A DNA stretch of 64,000 nucleotides, from contig CAZULM010000031.1 in the NCBI GenBank assembly GCA_964621185.1, positions 1 to 64,000 on the forward strand. The letters run 5' to 3'. This document shows positions 43,480 through 51,937 of this stretch, in pieces. A program made the translations under genes and the position numbers. Origin of the DNA: M3007 sp964621185 (GTDB lineage: Bacteria > Bacteroidota > Bacteroidia > Chitinophagales > Saprospiraceae). Positions within the stretch are counted from its first letter, which is position 1. Every line of letters starts with the position of its first letter. Below the pieces are notes generated by a model. It worked only from the letters and a program-made list of their open reading frames with translations, did not search any database and was not told the DNA's origin.

Positions 43480-43639
43480 GGTGGTAAAAGGATCCATTGG
43501 AATGGCCTTACTAAGCGTGTTGTGTAATTTTCCTCTAACAGCCCTACTAGTTTGGATTTTCAGCCTACTATATCGCATCACAACAAATCATTGCACTCAT
43601 GCCAAAAGAGAAAGAATCAATCGGCATCTCCCTACTTGA
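43472..43639 (+). CDS. 55-residue single-TM protein, first of three SIGxxLLDV-type partners
   Basis: Reads MPEVVKGSIGMALLSVLCNF, then a TM (about 13-35) and a short basic tail. Its ATG overlaps the channel gene's stop by 8 bases, and its 3' end overlaps the next gene by 41 bases. The motif S-I-G-M-A-L-L-S-V-L-C-N aligns with S-I-G-I-S-L-L-D-V-L-T-N (next gene) and S-I-G-L-S-M-L-D-V-I-S-N (gene after). The Asp of the other two is Ser15 here, and the periplasmic domain is missing. It fills an otherwise unexplained 119-base gap, which supports reality. Confidence 0.6.
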   Translation: MPEVVKGSIGMALLSVLCNFPLTALLVWIFSLLYRITTNHCTHAKRERINRHLPT

Positions 43640-44156
43640 TGTATTAACGAACAGTTTTGCCGCGGCCTTGCTCCTGATGACGATTGTTGCCGCTACGGTT
43701 GGCAGTGGCGATGGCGATCCCAATCAGGCAAAGCCAGGTGATGGCACCGACTATGTGGTAAGCGCCCAATTTGGCCTCGACAAAAAACTGGAGCGTCCGG
43801 ATCCGCCTGTATTGAGTATCCTGCTGACTTTCAAAGGGGGAAATGCGCAAGGTGTCAAGCTCCGGGCGGCAGCTTTAAGCGACAAGACAGAGGCTACCAT
43901 TCGGCAAAGCTTTTTCCGTCCCGAACAATGGAGCGTATTCCGGCGGGGCAGTATAAAAACGCCTTGGCTGGTAGAAATGGACTGTACAGGCACAGTGCCC
44001 GATAGCCTATACGTACTCATCACGATTGGGAATACCGGGATCGCTCCCATCACTGTCCCGGTTCAGAAAAGCGGTTCGCTGTTGGAGATCACCGAGCCTG
44101 CTACCACGGATGCCGCTATTCGGATATTTAACCAACCCATCTCAACGCTGCAATAA
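43599..44156 (+). CDS. ExbD/MotB-like single-TM stator partner 1
   Basis: 185 residues: short charged cytosolic N-terminus (MPKEKESIG), TM at about 9-30 with a buried Asp at position 14 (SLLDVLTN), and a periplasmic beta-rich domain of about 150 residues. A TM with an Asp near its cytosolic end is the hallmark of ExbD, TolR and MotB, whose Asp carries the proton. The C-terminal domain is not recognisably OmpA-like. Its stop overlaps the next start by one base. The direct position after a MotA/ExbB gene supports the role. Confidence 0.75.
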   Translation: MPKEKESIGISLLDVLTNSFAAALLLMTIVAATVGSGDGDPNQAKPGDGTDYVVSAQFGLDKKLERPDPPVLSILLTFKGGNAQGVKLRAAALSDKTEATIRQSFFRPEQWSVFRRGSIKTPWLVEMDCTGTVPDSLYVLITIGNTGIAPITVPVQKSGSLLEITEPATTDAAIRIFNQPISTLQ

Positions 44157-44785
44157 TGAATACTCGAAAGAAAATTGGCCGGTGGTTAAAAAAACGCGCG
44201 GCAAAGGTATCGATTGGTCTATCGATGCTGGATGTCATCAGTAATGCGCTGGCAGGCACTATGTGTTTGTTCTTCGCCCTCAGTGCGATTCAAGCTGTTC
44301 CGCCGCAATCGCCGCGGATACTTGGAAAGTTGGTAGTTATCGTGCGTTTTGACCCATTCGTGCCCGGTGTAAGTCCACCTGCACTGTTTCTGAAGGCGCC
44401 AAAATCGGTAAACCCCAACACTTATTTCCCAACATTGTACGACGACGACATATTGCGGCTAAACCTTGATTACGATACAATCACGGATTACCGCACCGAT
44501 CACTTTCTGCCTGTAAATGTATATCGCAACCCCGCCAATCCGCTGGAGTATGAGTTCCATATTACGAACCCAAGGCAGGGTGAATATGAGTTTGGGGCTA
44601 TATACACCGATCATACGCAGTTTGGCTGTGCCTCCGTACCTGTGACCTGCCACTTTGAGGCACATTTCCATAAAACGGATACCGATCAAAGCCTGAGTAC
44701 AGGGAAGAAATCGGTTGTGTTGCGCTACCCCACCGAGACCTGCTCGATCATCATCGCTCCTCCCGCCGAGGTCATTGTCCACTAA
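44156..44785 (+). CDS. ExbD/MotB-like single-TM stator partner 2
   Basis: 209 residues. A basic N-terminus (MNTRKKIGRWLKKRAAK) leads into the motif VSIGLSMLDVISNALAG with Asp26 in the TM (about 22-44). The periplasmic beta-rich domain (LGKLVVIVRFDPFVPG, FHITNPRQGEYEFGAIY) differs in sequence from partner 1. Two Asp-bearing partners plus a Ser variant suggest a heteromeric stator. Translational coupling to partner 1 is likely from the one-base overlap. Confidence 0.75.
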   Translation: MNTRKKIGRWLKKRAAKVSIGLSMLDVISNALAGTMCLFFALSAIQAVPPQSPRILGKLVVIVRFDPFVPGVSPPALFLKAPKSVNPNTYFPTLYDDDILRLNLDYDTITDYRTDHFLPVNVYRNPANPLEYEFHITNPRQGEYEFGAIYTDHTQFGCASVPVTCHFEAHFHKTDTDQSLSTGKKSVVLRYPTETCSIIIAPPAEVIVH

Positions 44786-44798
44786 TAAAACTTATCCA

Positions 44799-45542
44799 AT
44801 GAGCATGACACATATTAGCAGAACAGACGCCGCGACTCGACTTGGTCTTTCAACAGGCTGCGCGTGGGAGCAGGCACTAAAGGTATTCAATATCCGGCGG
44901 ATGGAAATATATGGCCTATACCTTGCGCCGCTGAATGAAGAAGATAAACGACAGCGTGATGCCGAAGTAATCCCCTTGTACAAGGCGTTGCGCAGTTTAT
45001 TTCCCGTAGAAGTCGCACAGGAACCCACACTGAAGGACTTGCCTTTAGCGCCACCCGTAAACCAAAAGGCTCCTCAACCAACACCAGTGATCGTTCAAAA
45101 GGTTGAAAGAAAAAGAAAACGCCGGCTATTGGAGGTGCCATTTGCCTTGCGAAAGGCCTATCCGATAGTTTTGGTGGTATCAGCATTTTTCTTAATCGCC
45201 TTTGTCATCTATGCCGAGATGAAGGCATCCGCACCAACTGCTTCGTTGGAGGGCGCTACAATTAACCGAGACACCATATTCATAACAAATCCGACACCCA
45301 TCGTGTATGTCATTACAAGCACATTGAATTTGCGGGGCCAGCCCGGGCGAGCCGGAAAAGTTCTTGATTCCCTTTCAGCTGGAGAAGAATTGTACTTCCT
45401 TAATGAAAAAACAGAATGGACCGAGGAAATTGAATTGAACCGGAAGGTATTTAAGGATCACTGGGTAAAAGTCCGAACGGAATCCGGCCGTGAAGGATGG
45501 GTATTTGGAGCGTTCGTCCACTACTATCACAAAAGACTATAA
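44799..45542 (+). CDS. Single-TM protein with periplasmic SH3b domain
   Basis: 247 residues. A cytosolic helical region (about 1-75) precedes a Pro-rich and then highly basic linker (VERKRKRRLLE), one TM (about 121-139), and a periplasmic SH3b domain (about 170-243; TSTLNLRGQPG, VLDSLSAGEELYFL, WVKVRTESGREGWVFGAFV). SH3b domains often bind peptidoglycan. In this operon it may anchor the channel complex to the wall, analogous to the MotB or Pal peptidoglycan-binding part the partners lack (inference). It starts 13 bases after partner 2. Confidence 0.75.
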   Translation: MSMTHISRTDAATRLGLSTGCAWEQALKVFNIRRMEIYGLYLAPLNEEDKRQRDAEVIPLYKALRSLFPVEVAQEPTLKDLPLAPPVNQKAPQPTPVIVQKVERKRKRRLLEVPFALRKAYPIVLVVSAFFLIAFVIYAEMKASAPTASLEGATINRDTIFITNPTPIVYVITSTLNLRGQPGRAGKVLDSLSAGEELYFLNEKTEWTEEIELNRKVFKDHWVKVRTESGREGWVFGAFVHYYHKRL

Positions 45543-45589
45543 AAAGGCAAGACGCCTGTTCATTACTTCCACTAAAAATTGCATCGAAT

Positions 45590-47881
45590 ATGTCCAGACT
45601 ATATTTTCTACCGCTGTTTTTTGCTTTCTTCCTTTCGCCATTGAGCGAGGTGGTTGCACAGGAATACTATTTTCTGGGGGACAAAGGATTTAATGCCCTG
45701 TTAAGCCCTTCACTGTCCCCATTGTACCCGGAAGAATTTGCCGCTAAATATGGCGGTGTGGCGCTCCCCAGCACCGGAGACTGGCATCCCCCAGCCCAGC
45801 ATTGGGTGGTATACCGCTACCTCGGACTACGTTATTGGTTTGAGGTGCCGCCGCCTCGCTCCAGCGAGCAAATGCTTCATTTGTTGGTACAGTATATCGC
45901 ATCGAACACCTCAATGCAAGCGGAATACGAGCGCGGTACGATCCGGGCTTATACGCACACTTTTGCTAAAGGCCAGTTGGTACGCGTAAATGACATTATG
46001 GTTGACCCGGAAAAGGGCGAGGGTAAGAAGCAGGCGGACGAATTACGACAGGGTTTAGCTGGCTTGGAGCGCCTCCTCAACCAGGCAGATGAAAAGGCCG
46101 ACCAAGCTGAACGCGATGGCTCTCCGACAGGTATGGAAAAGGCATGGGAAGAAATGCGGGAAGCGGAAATCGGGCTGCTCATGAACGGCCTCATTGCTGA
46201 TGCCAGAGGTGTTGAGATTGCGAACAAGCTGCGTAGTCATTATAAAATGTCGCCCCTCGGGACAAATCCGAGTGGGCCAGGAATGCTGCCGCCAAATGAA
46301 ATCATTGCTGCACTGGCCCCGGACATGCGCAACGGCCCTTTTGGGGAGGGAGGTAACGGCTTGAATGAACAGGTCATGACCGATAAAGACGGTAAGCCTG
46401 TAACCGGAAAAAAGGGCTTAGAGGACGGTAATAAAGGGCGCAAAGGCCCTTTCAATGTTAAAACCCCCTTTGCTAAATGGTTCACCGTCGTCATGCAAAG
46501 CATAGCGCGCTACTTTGGTGTTGAGCAGCTTGCCAACAGGATACTTTTTGTGGCCTACATGATTGCCCCCGAGATATTCGATGCATGCGCCAGTTTTTTG
46601 GCTAAATGCCAACTCGCCCTTACGCCCAAAAACCTGAATGACTTTCTGGACAAAATTGCTGATGTGTATCTATCCATCGAGGGCATGCTGCCGTACTTAA
46701 AAAAGGCATACGATCTGTTACACGACGGGAACCTGACGGAGCTAGTCAATCATATCGACTGGACTAAATTCGAATTGGGTTCGACCCTGGATGTTTTGGA
46801 TAAGGCGAATGTTGTCCCCAAGGAAACGCTTAATAAGATCAGGCAGTTCGTGCCCCTCGAAATTTTCTCTGGGAAAGTACTGACCAATCCGGAATTGCTC
46901 CGGGAGAAGGTGCTGTCATTTGGGATCGATCATGCTGTTGTACAGGTCGACAAAGGTCTGAGCAAGTTCGGCATCTCCATTACCGGCCTGAAGGGCTGCA
47001 TTGATGCGAAGGATAAAGAAGATTGTGCGCTCAGTTGGGCTAAGAACCAGGCAGCTAATGTTGCAACTTCTAAAATACCAGTCCTGCGGAATCACCGGGA
47101 GGCTATCAACCTGCTAATGGATGGCAAACCCAAAGAAGCGTTCAAAGTCGCGGCATTGAATGAGCTGGCAGCGCGATCAGACATCCCCATGCATCAAACC
47201 AGGAAGCTGTATGAGGCTTTGGAGCGGGGCGATCTCAAAGAATTCGTGCTTACAGGGGCAGAAATCGGCGTTTTCAAGCAGACAAAATGCCAGTCGCTGT
47301 CCAACGCCGTGATCCAGGACATCAGGAGCGGCCGGGCATCCGAAGCGACCATCCGGGAAGCTGCCATCTGCGGCGCCGAGCTCCTCGGCAATAAACACGT
47401 TACGTCGCAACGCGTTGCAGATGGCTGGGATATCGGCAAACATATGGCCAATTCTATTCGGGATAACGGCTCCATCGGGGCCTGGGCAGAGGCAGAAATA
47501 AACAGATGGAAAAATACAATGCGCGCAGAACTTAAAGCCCTGGGTTACGATGATATCCAGATAAAAAATGTCATGATGGGTACAGGAGCGCTGGTACTTC
47601 AGGATCAATTGAAAAAACAACTCAAAGTACTGGGCTTTGATGCGCCGGGCGCTGTGGAAGCTGTTATTGCCGGCAATCTGGAGCGTGCCATTGACCTGCA
47701 AATGCAAAAAGGGATCGGCAGTCCAGTACCTATTAAGGAAAAACTCAAGCAAATGGGCCGCTTATTGGACCTGCGCAAACAATACCTGGATCGCGTCGTG
47801 AATGAAACTAAAGAAAGGCTTCAAGACCCCAATTACCTGGAATCTGAAATCCATCGTCGAATTGCCATAACATCTAAATAA
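45590..47881 (+). CDS. Large exported helical protein, unknown family
   Basis: 763 residues from ATG 45590, which starts a signal peptide (MSRLYFLPLFFAFFLSPLSEVVAQ). The mature part is mainly helical with a charged coiled region (about 150-230, EADEKADQ-like composition), a Gly/Pro/Asn-rich linker near 230-300 (GPGMLPPNE, GKKGLEDGNKGRKG) and a long helical C-terminus. No catalytic motif was recognised. The 1-base gap to the next gene implies tight cotranslation. Possibly the periplasmic part moved by the channel complex. Confidence 0.7.
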   Translation: MSRLYFLPLFFAFFLSPLSEVVAQEYYFLGDKGFNALLSPSLSPLYPEEFAAKYGGVALPSTGDWHPPAQHWVVYRYLGLRYWFEVPPPRSSEQMLHLLVQYIASNTSMQAEYERGTIRAYTHTFAKGQLVRVNDIMVDPEKGEGKKQADELRQGLAGLERLLNQADEKADQAERDGSPTGMEKAWEEMREAEIGLLMNGLIADARGVEIANKLRSHYKMSPLGTNPSGPGMLPPNEIIAALAPDMRNGPFGEGGNGLNEQVMTDKDGKPVTGKKGLEDGNKGRKGPFNVKTPFAKWFTVVMQSIARYFGVEQLANRILFVAYMIAPEIFDACASFLAKCQLALTPKNLNDFLDKIADVYLSIEGMLPYLKKAYDLLHDGNLTELVNHIDWTKFELGSTLDVLDKANVVPKETLNKIRQFVPLEIFSGKVLTNPELLREKVLSFGIDHAVVQVDKGLSKFGISITGLKGCIDAKDKEDCALSWAKNQAANVATSKIPVLRNHREAINLLMDGKPKEAFKVAALNELAARSDIPMHQTRKLYEALERGDLKEFVLTGAEIGVFKQTKCQSLSNAVIQDIRSGRASEATIREAAICGAELLGNKHVTSQRVADGWDIGKHMANSIRDNGSIGAWAEAEINRWKNTMRAELKALGYDDIQIKNVMMGTGALVLQDQLKKQLKVLGFDAPGAVEAVIAGNLERAIDLQMQKGIGSPVPIKEKLKQMGRLLDLRKQYLDRVVNETKERLQDPNYLESEIHRRIAITSK

Positions 47882-47882
47882 C

Positions 47883-50006
47883 ATGCGACTCTTCATCCTC
47901 CTCTCAATCACAGCCCTGATACTGACCTCCTTTTTTCAAGGCAACCAAGGTATTCCCCAACACATGAAGCCTCCGCCGTGTACAGACCCCTGCTCCAACT
48001 GCCGGATCGACTCTATGGAGCGTGAGTATCGCTGGGGGCGCGCTACACTGGCCCAGTATGAATCCTTTAAAAACGATGAGTTGGCGCGTATTAAGAGCAG
48101 CTGTCGGGACTCCATCCCTCCGCCAATCGACGATTGCGACGAAACCATCGAAAATTGCGGGTGTTTGGATCGTGCGATTAACTTGTATGTAGCTGCCGGG
48201 AATTGGGAGTTCAAGCAGTTATCTTACACTAATTCCAACGGAAAATGTATCCCTGTGCCCGGATCGGACAAGTTACGTCTAACTGTGTCTGCGCCCGAGA
48301 CTGTCAGAGAGGGGGGCGGCCCGTTCCGCTTTATTACTCGCATCGACCCGGAAGGTATCCTGCCATTTGAAGACAAATACCCCGCCTGGCAATCGGATAA
48401 CGGCTTTGACTTGGAAATGCCGGACAGTTGTGCTTCGGTTGAATGCTTTTATTGTGAAAATCATGGTGGTCATCATGTCAACCAAGATCGCAAAACATGC
48501 GGCAATCTTGATAAATTCCTTTCAAAACTGGAAGCAATTCAACGTCAGGAGTATAAGTTTTCTGCTGTTGTCCCCGGTCAAACCAAAACCTGGTTGGTAC
48601 GAACCAATAACACTGCGGAACCAATACCGGATATACTGCCCGAGTGGTTTACCAAGGCATTTAGGGAAAAGACATTTAAACAACGGGCAGAACAGGCTTA
48701 CTGGCAGGATTGCCTGAAAAAGCTGGCTTTGCTTGGTACTTACGATCCCAACCTGAAAATTCTGGCTCGGAATATCAATGACCAACGTTTTTTGGTGCGT
48801 TTACGGGTTGACGGACGGTATTATGAACTGGGCGTACACCCCGGCGGGTTTTTCTATCCTCTGGATGATGCGAACGACCCAAAACTCACCAAAAAACTTC
48901 TGTTTGCGCTGACATCGAATCCGCAAAACGTCAAAATCTGGAGTGAGTTGCTGCGAGATTGGTTTCAAGGCAAAGGGCGGTATAAAGTGACTGATTTTAT
49001 TCCTTCCACATGGACGAATACCGACGATCCGCTTAATGCCATCGGAAGACAAACAACGGCGGAGGGTCTTAACCGGGCATTGATGGCCGCGCTGGAGCAA
49101 AATGTGGCGCTGGATCTTGTCCTGCAATCGGTGGAGGATAACACACACAAAGTTTGGCGAAGTGCAAGCGGGAAAATAGAGGAGGTAGGCGTAGCGGAAA
49201 ACTGGCTTAATTCGCCGAACCTTTTTCTTCGCCTTCTGGCGCTGTCCGATTTGAACATGAAGGCCCTGGCGGAGGATACTGGTAATGGGAAGCTGGTTTT
49301 TATCTATAAAAAGAACATCCAAACCGTCTGGAGCTGGCTTACCCAGCAAAATGCAGCACTCCAATCTCATCGGTTGTTAAAAGGAGAAACAACCATGGCG
49401 TATTCCGGGCAAACGATCAAAAATTATATTGAACGCCTTTTGAGCGGTGTTAGCGACGACGAGCGTGCGTTCCTCCTTAGGTTTGCAGATAATCCGGCTG
49501 GTTTCAGCCTGGTGGACTGGTATCCTTATGCTATCAACATCCACGTGGTACTCTACACCGTTGCCGGAGAGCCCTATGAGGACGGGGGAAAAAAGATATT
49601 CCGGATGAGCAGTCAAAACGGGGCAACCCTTGCACCGATGCAGATGCGTTTGGTGGATTTGGATTGGGGCAGTGTGCCTGGCGCCTATGCTGAATGGAAG
49701 CGCGCGCTCTTAAAAGAAGCAGTAGTAGCAAATGCAACAATAGAAAATATCGAGATTTGGCTGAGCAGTAACGGCATAGGATTCAGCCGACAGGACGGCG
49801 CTCAACTGGTTGATGTTTACCCTTCCAATTCCTGTGGCTTTACCCGGATACCCATGGAACGGGTACAAAATCTGATTACTGAGGTTATCTACAAAGGCGC
49901 GTCCTACCCTGATTCGAACGCCCTCTTCAACGATTGGTTGGTCATGTTCTGGGACAAAAGCAGGTGGCGCGCAAATCCGAGAGGAATTCTGGCGCGCTGC
50001 CAGTAA
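47883..50006 (+). CDS. Large exported cysteine-containing protein, unknown family
   Basis: 707 residues with a hydrophobic leader (MRLFILLSITALILTSFFQG). The N-terminal third has clustered Cys (CTDPCSNCR, DDCDETIENCGCLD, CASVECFYCENHGGHH) that may form disulfides or bind metal; the rest is helical with Trp-rich stretches and no known motif. It is the last gene of the operon, with a 670-base gap to the next. I do not recognise the family. Confidence 0.7.
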   Translation: MRLFILLSITALILTSFFQGNQGIPQHMKPPPCTDPCSNCRIDSMEREYRWGRATLAQYESFKNDELARIKSSCRDSIPPPIDDCDETIENCGCLDRAINLYVAAGNWEFKQLSYTNSNGKCIPVPGSDKLRLTVSAPETVREGGGPFRFITRIDPEGILPFEDKYPAWQSDNGFDLEMPDSCASVECFYCENHGGHHVNQDRKTCGNLDKFLSKLEAIQRQEYKFSAVVPGQTKTWLVRTNNTAEPIPDILPEWFTKAFREKTFKQRAEQAYWQDCLKKLALLGTYDPNLKILARNINDQRFLVRLRVDGRYYELGVHPGGFFYPLDDANDPKLTKKLLFALTSNPQNVKIWSELLRDWFQGKGRYKVTDFIPSTWTNTDDPLNAIGRQTTAEGLNRALMAALEQNVALDLVLQSVEDNTHKVWRSASGKIEEVGVAENWLNSPNLFLRLLALSDLNMKALAEDTGNGKLVFIYKKNIQTVWSWLTQQNAALQSHRLLKGETTMAYSGQTIKNYIERLLSGVSDDERAFLLRFADNPAGFSLVDWYPYAINIHVVLYTVAGEPYEDGGKKIFRMSSQNGATLAPMQMRLVDLDWGSVPGAYAEWKRALLKEAVVANATIENIEIWLSSNGIGFSRQDGAQLVDVYPSNSCGFTRIPMERVQNLITEVIYKGASYPDSNALFNDWLVMFWDKSRWRANPRGILARCQ

Positions 50007-50134
50007 ATAGGCTCCTTAAAATGCTAAGATAGGGATTTCTATTAGACCTTATTCATCTTCGGTCGAATCTTGCTTAATAGGCATTTTTCAATGGAAACAA
50101 AATGCGGAGAAAAATACGGCTTTAAAAGCTAAGG
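50007..50134. other. Short spacer after ion-channel operon
   Basis: No gene. A clear intrinsic terminator was not seen after the stop at 50006; the 105-bp repeat that follows may serve that purpose. Confidence 0.4.
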
Positions 50135-50239
50135 TATACCTCGCGCCGTCGGCTATTGGCTGTTAGCCATTGGCTTACTCACAGTGAAGCAAATGTTTAC
50201 GATATTGGTCATGCACATAACCTGGCGGCGTGAGGTATA
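50135..50239. repeat. 105-bp MITE-like element with 14-bp terminal inverted repeats
   Basis: The left end TATACCTCGCGCCG (50135-50148) is the reverse complement of the right end CGGCGTGAGGTATA (50226-50239) except for one base. The right half, GATATTGGTCATGCACATAACCTGGCGGCG by pattern, also resembles the ends of the 104-bp elements around the RND gene. No coding capacity. Confidence 0.85.
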
Positions 50240-50560
50240 TCATGAATATTTATGTGGTTTCGTCATAAAGTATAACTATTCCCTTATATCCCTTTTAAAT
50301 AATGACATGTGACCTTGATGGTAAAAACTACCTAAAAGCTGGTCGATATGTCGGCGTGGCATTGTGTGCTTAAAAAGGCCAAGTTGTGGTTGCGCAGAAT
50401 TGCCGAAGGTTTTGCCCAGGGGCAACCCAAATGGAGTTTTTAAAATAATTGCGCTGCTGGTCACAAATCCTTAGAATTAGCGCATATCCAAAATAAGAAC
50501 AGCAAATACCGCGAATTTCCAGAGTAAAATGCTAAAAAATATGAAATGCTACTGTCGCCT
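50240..50560. other. Gene-free intergenic stretch
   Basis: About 320 bases with no convincing gene. Small minus-strand frames here (up to 68 codons) lack signal, motif or neighbours. One short hairpin, TTGCCC-ag-GGGCAA, was noted near 50413. It probably contains the distal promoter region of the following operon. Confidence 0.45.
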
Positions 50561-50657
50561 AGTACCTTTTTAGAAGGCGTACCTCTTATACAGCAGGTCA
50601 GAACCCGAAAACACAAATCTTTCAATCCAACTTGAGCACAGTAAAAACCGCCGATTT
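50561..50657 (+). promoter_or_regulatory. Upstream element shared with the 41.7-kb operon (copy 2)
   Basis: AGTACCTTTTT-A-GAAGGCGTACCTCTTAT at 50561-50589 pairs with copy 1 at 41596 (25 of 29). The downstream block AGCACAGTAAAAACCGCCG (50635) also matches, with 45 rather than 26 bases between the blocks. The gene start at 50679 lies 21 bases after the second block. Confidence 0.6.
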
Positions 50658-50678
50658 TCATCATAAAACACTCAAAAC

Positions 50679-51884
50679 ATGAAAAATTGGATATTCTTCA
50701 CAGCGTTTACTGTTTTCGCAATCTTGGTTAAAGCACAAGAACCTGTTGATTTCTTGAGCAGGTCATCCATTTCACCAGGAGCTTTTAAATTAGGAGAGAC
50801 ACTATGCCTCCATTTCCCGGATGGAGAGCTGATCAACCCCCTTACCCTAAAAGAAATCCGTTCGCCTTATGCCAAGCTTTGGAAGCCAGGTCAAACGATC
50901 AAGGTGAAATTCCTGAATGGGACAGTATGGCAGAAAAACAAGGTAAAGGAACACGCTGTCAAGTGGACTTATTACTGTAACCTGTACTTTGAATTTGTGG
51001 AATACGGATATGCCGACGTCCGGGTGGCATTTAATTGGCAAGGCGATAACGGTTCCTGGGCCATGATAGGGACAGATGCGCTAAAGGAGCCTCAAAATAA
51101 CCCTACCGTTAATTTCGGCTGGATTAAGGAAAACGAAACTGAGCAGTCGGTGAGAAGGGTGATATTGCATGAATTCGGCCATGTCCTCGGATGCGGCCAC
51201 GAACATCAAAGCCCTGCTGCCCGCATTGATTGGGACAAACAGGCGGTATATGCACACTATGCAAAGATGGGCTGGAATAGGGCAGAAGTTGACGCACAAA
51301 TCCTTAAAAAGTCCAGCGCTTCGGTCTATTCCGATTTTGATGCAAATTCCATAATGTTATACGAGATTGATGGTTCAGAAACGAGGACAGCTACTGCTTA
51401 TGCGGCTGCCAGCTACTTGTCCGACATGGATAAAAAGATGATCCGCTTTGTCTATCCGTTTCTCTCCGATGCGGTGGGTGATAAAGACATTAAATCCCCA
51501 AGCGCTGAGTTTAACATTATTTGGGTGGAGCACAATGTATTTGAAGGAAGCCAAAAAGGGATGCGAATTCACGCAGATTTGGATATCAAATATATGAAAG
51601 GCATGGATTGTCGCATGGTGGCTTGGTTTGAGTTTGGCAATGGGAGCGACCTGAAGGACTATAACAGTCGCTACCGGACCTCTGACGGTCATGTTTCTAC
51701 CGGGATTGATTTCAAGCCCGGTTATACCCATACAAACTATGCCAACTTGTCGGTCTTTATCCCCTACGAGGAGCTTCACCTCAGCCGGGGAAGGCATGAA
51801 CTGCGATTTTCTTTGGGAGTCTGCAGCGGTACCGATCACATTGGGTATAATAGTGAATTCCAATATTTTAATGTGACATACTGA
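50679..51884 (+). CDS. Exported astacin-like zinc metalloprotease
   Basis: 401 residues with a signal peptide (MKNWIFFTAFTVFAILVKAQ). The zinc motif HEFGHVLGCGHEH (H164, E165, H168, H174, E175) fits H-E-x-x-H-x-x-G-x-x-H-E, and a later NSIMLYEID (about 223-231) supplies the Met-turn S-x-M-x-Y of astacins (M12A). The C-terminal ~150 residues form a beta-rich domain with several Tyr and His. Such enzymes cleave extracellular or periplasmic proteins. It leads an operon that includes a caspase. Confidence 0.88.
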   Translation: MKNWIFFTAFTVFAILVKAQEPVDFLSRSSISPGAFKLGETLCLHFPDGELINPLTLKEIRSPYAKLWKPGQTIKVKFLNGTVWQKNKVKEHAVKWTYYCNLYFEFVEYGYADVRVAFNWQGDNGSWAMIGTDALKEPQNNPTVNFGWIKENETEQSVRRVILHEFGHVLGCGHEHQSPAARIDWDKQAVYAHYAKMGWNRAEVDAQILKKSSASVYSDFDANSIMLYEIDGSETRTATAYAAASYLSDMDKKMIRFVYPFLSDAVGDKDIKSPSAEFNIIWVEHNVFEGSQKGMRIHADLDIKYMKGMDCRMVAWFEFGNGSDLKDYNSRYRTSDGHVSTGIDFKPGYTHTNYANLSVFIPYEELHLSRGRHELRFSLGVCSGTDHIGYNSEFQYFNVTY

Positions 51885-51937
51885 CCAGAGGCTTTGTCAG
51901 TATATTATTCATCAGTCAACCATTCAATTTTATCACT

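Noticed and set aside
41705..50006. Zorya-type phage defence
   Set aside because: The channel and TM partners are similar in kind to ZorAB, but no OmpA-like partner domain, helicase or nuclease effector is present and the other products are exported.
50276..50664. Small minus-strand frames in the gap between the two operons
   Set aside because: Short, no leader or family pattern; one overlaps the conserved upstream element.
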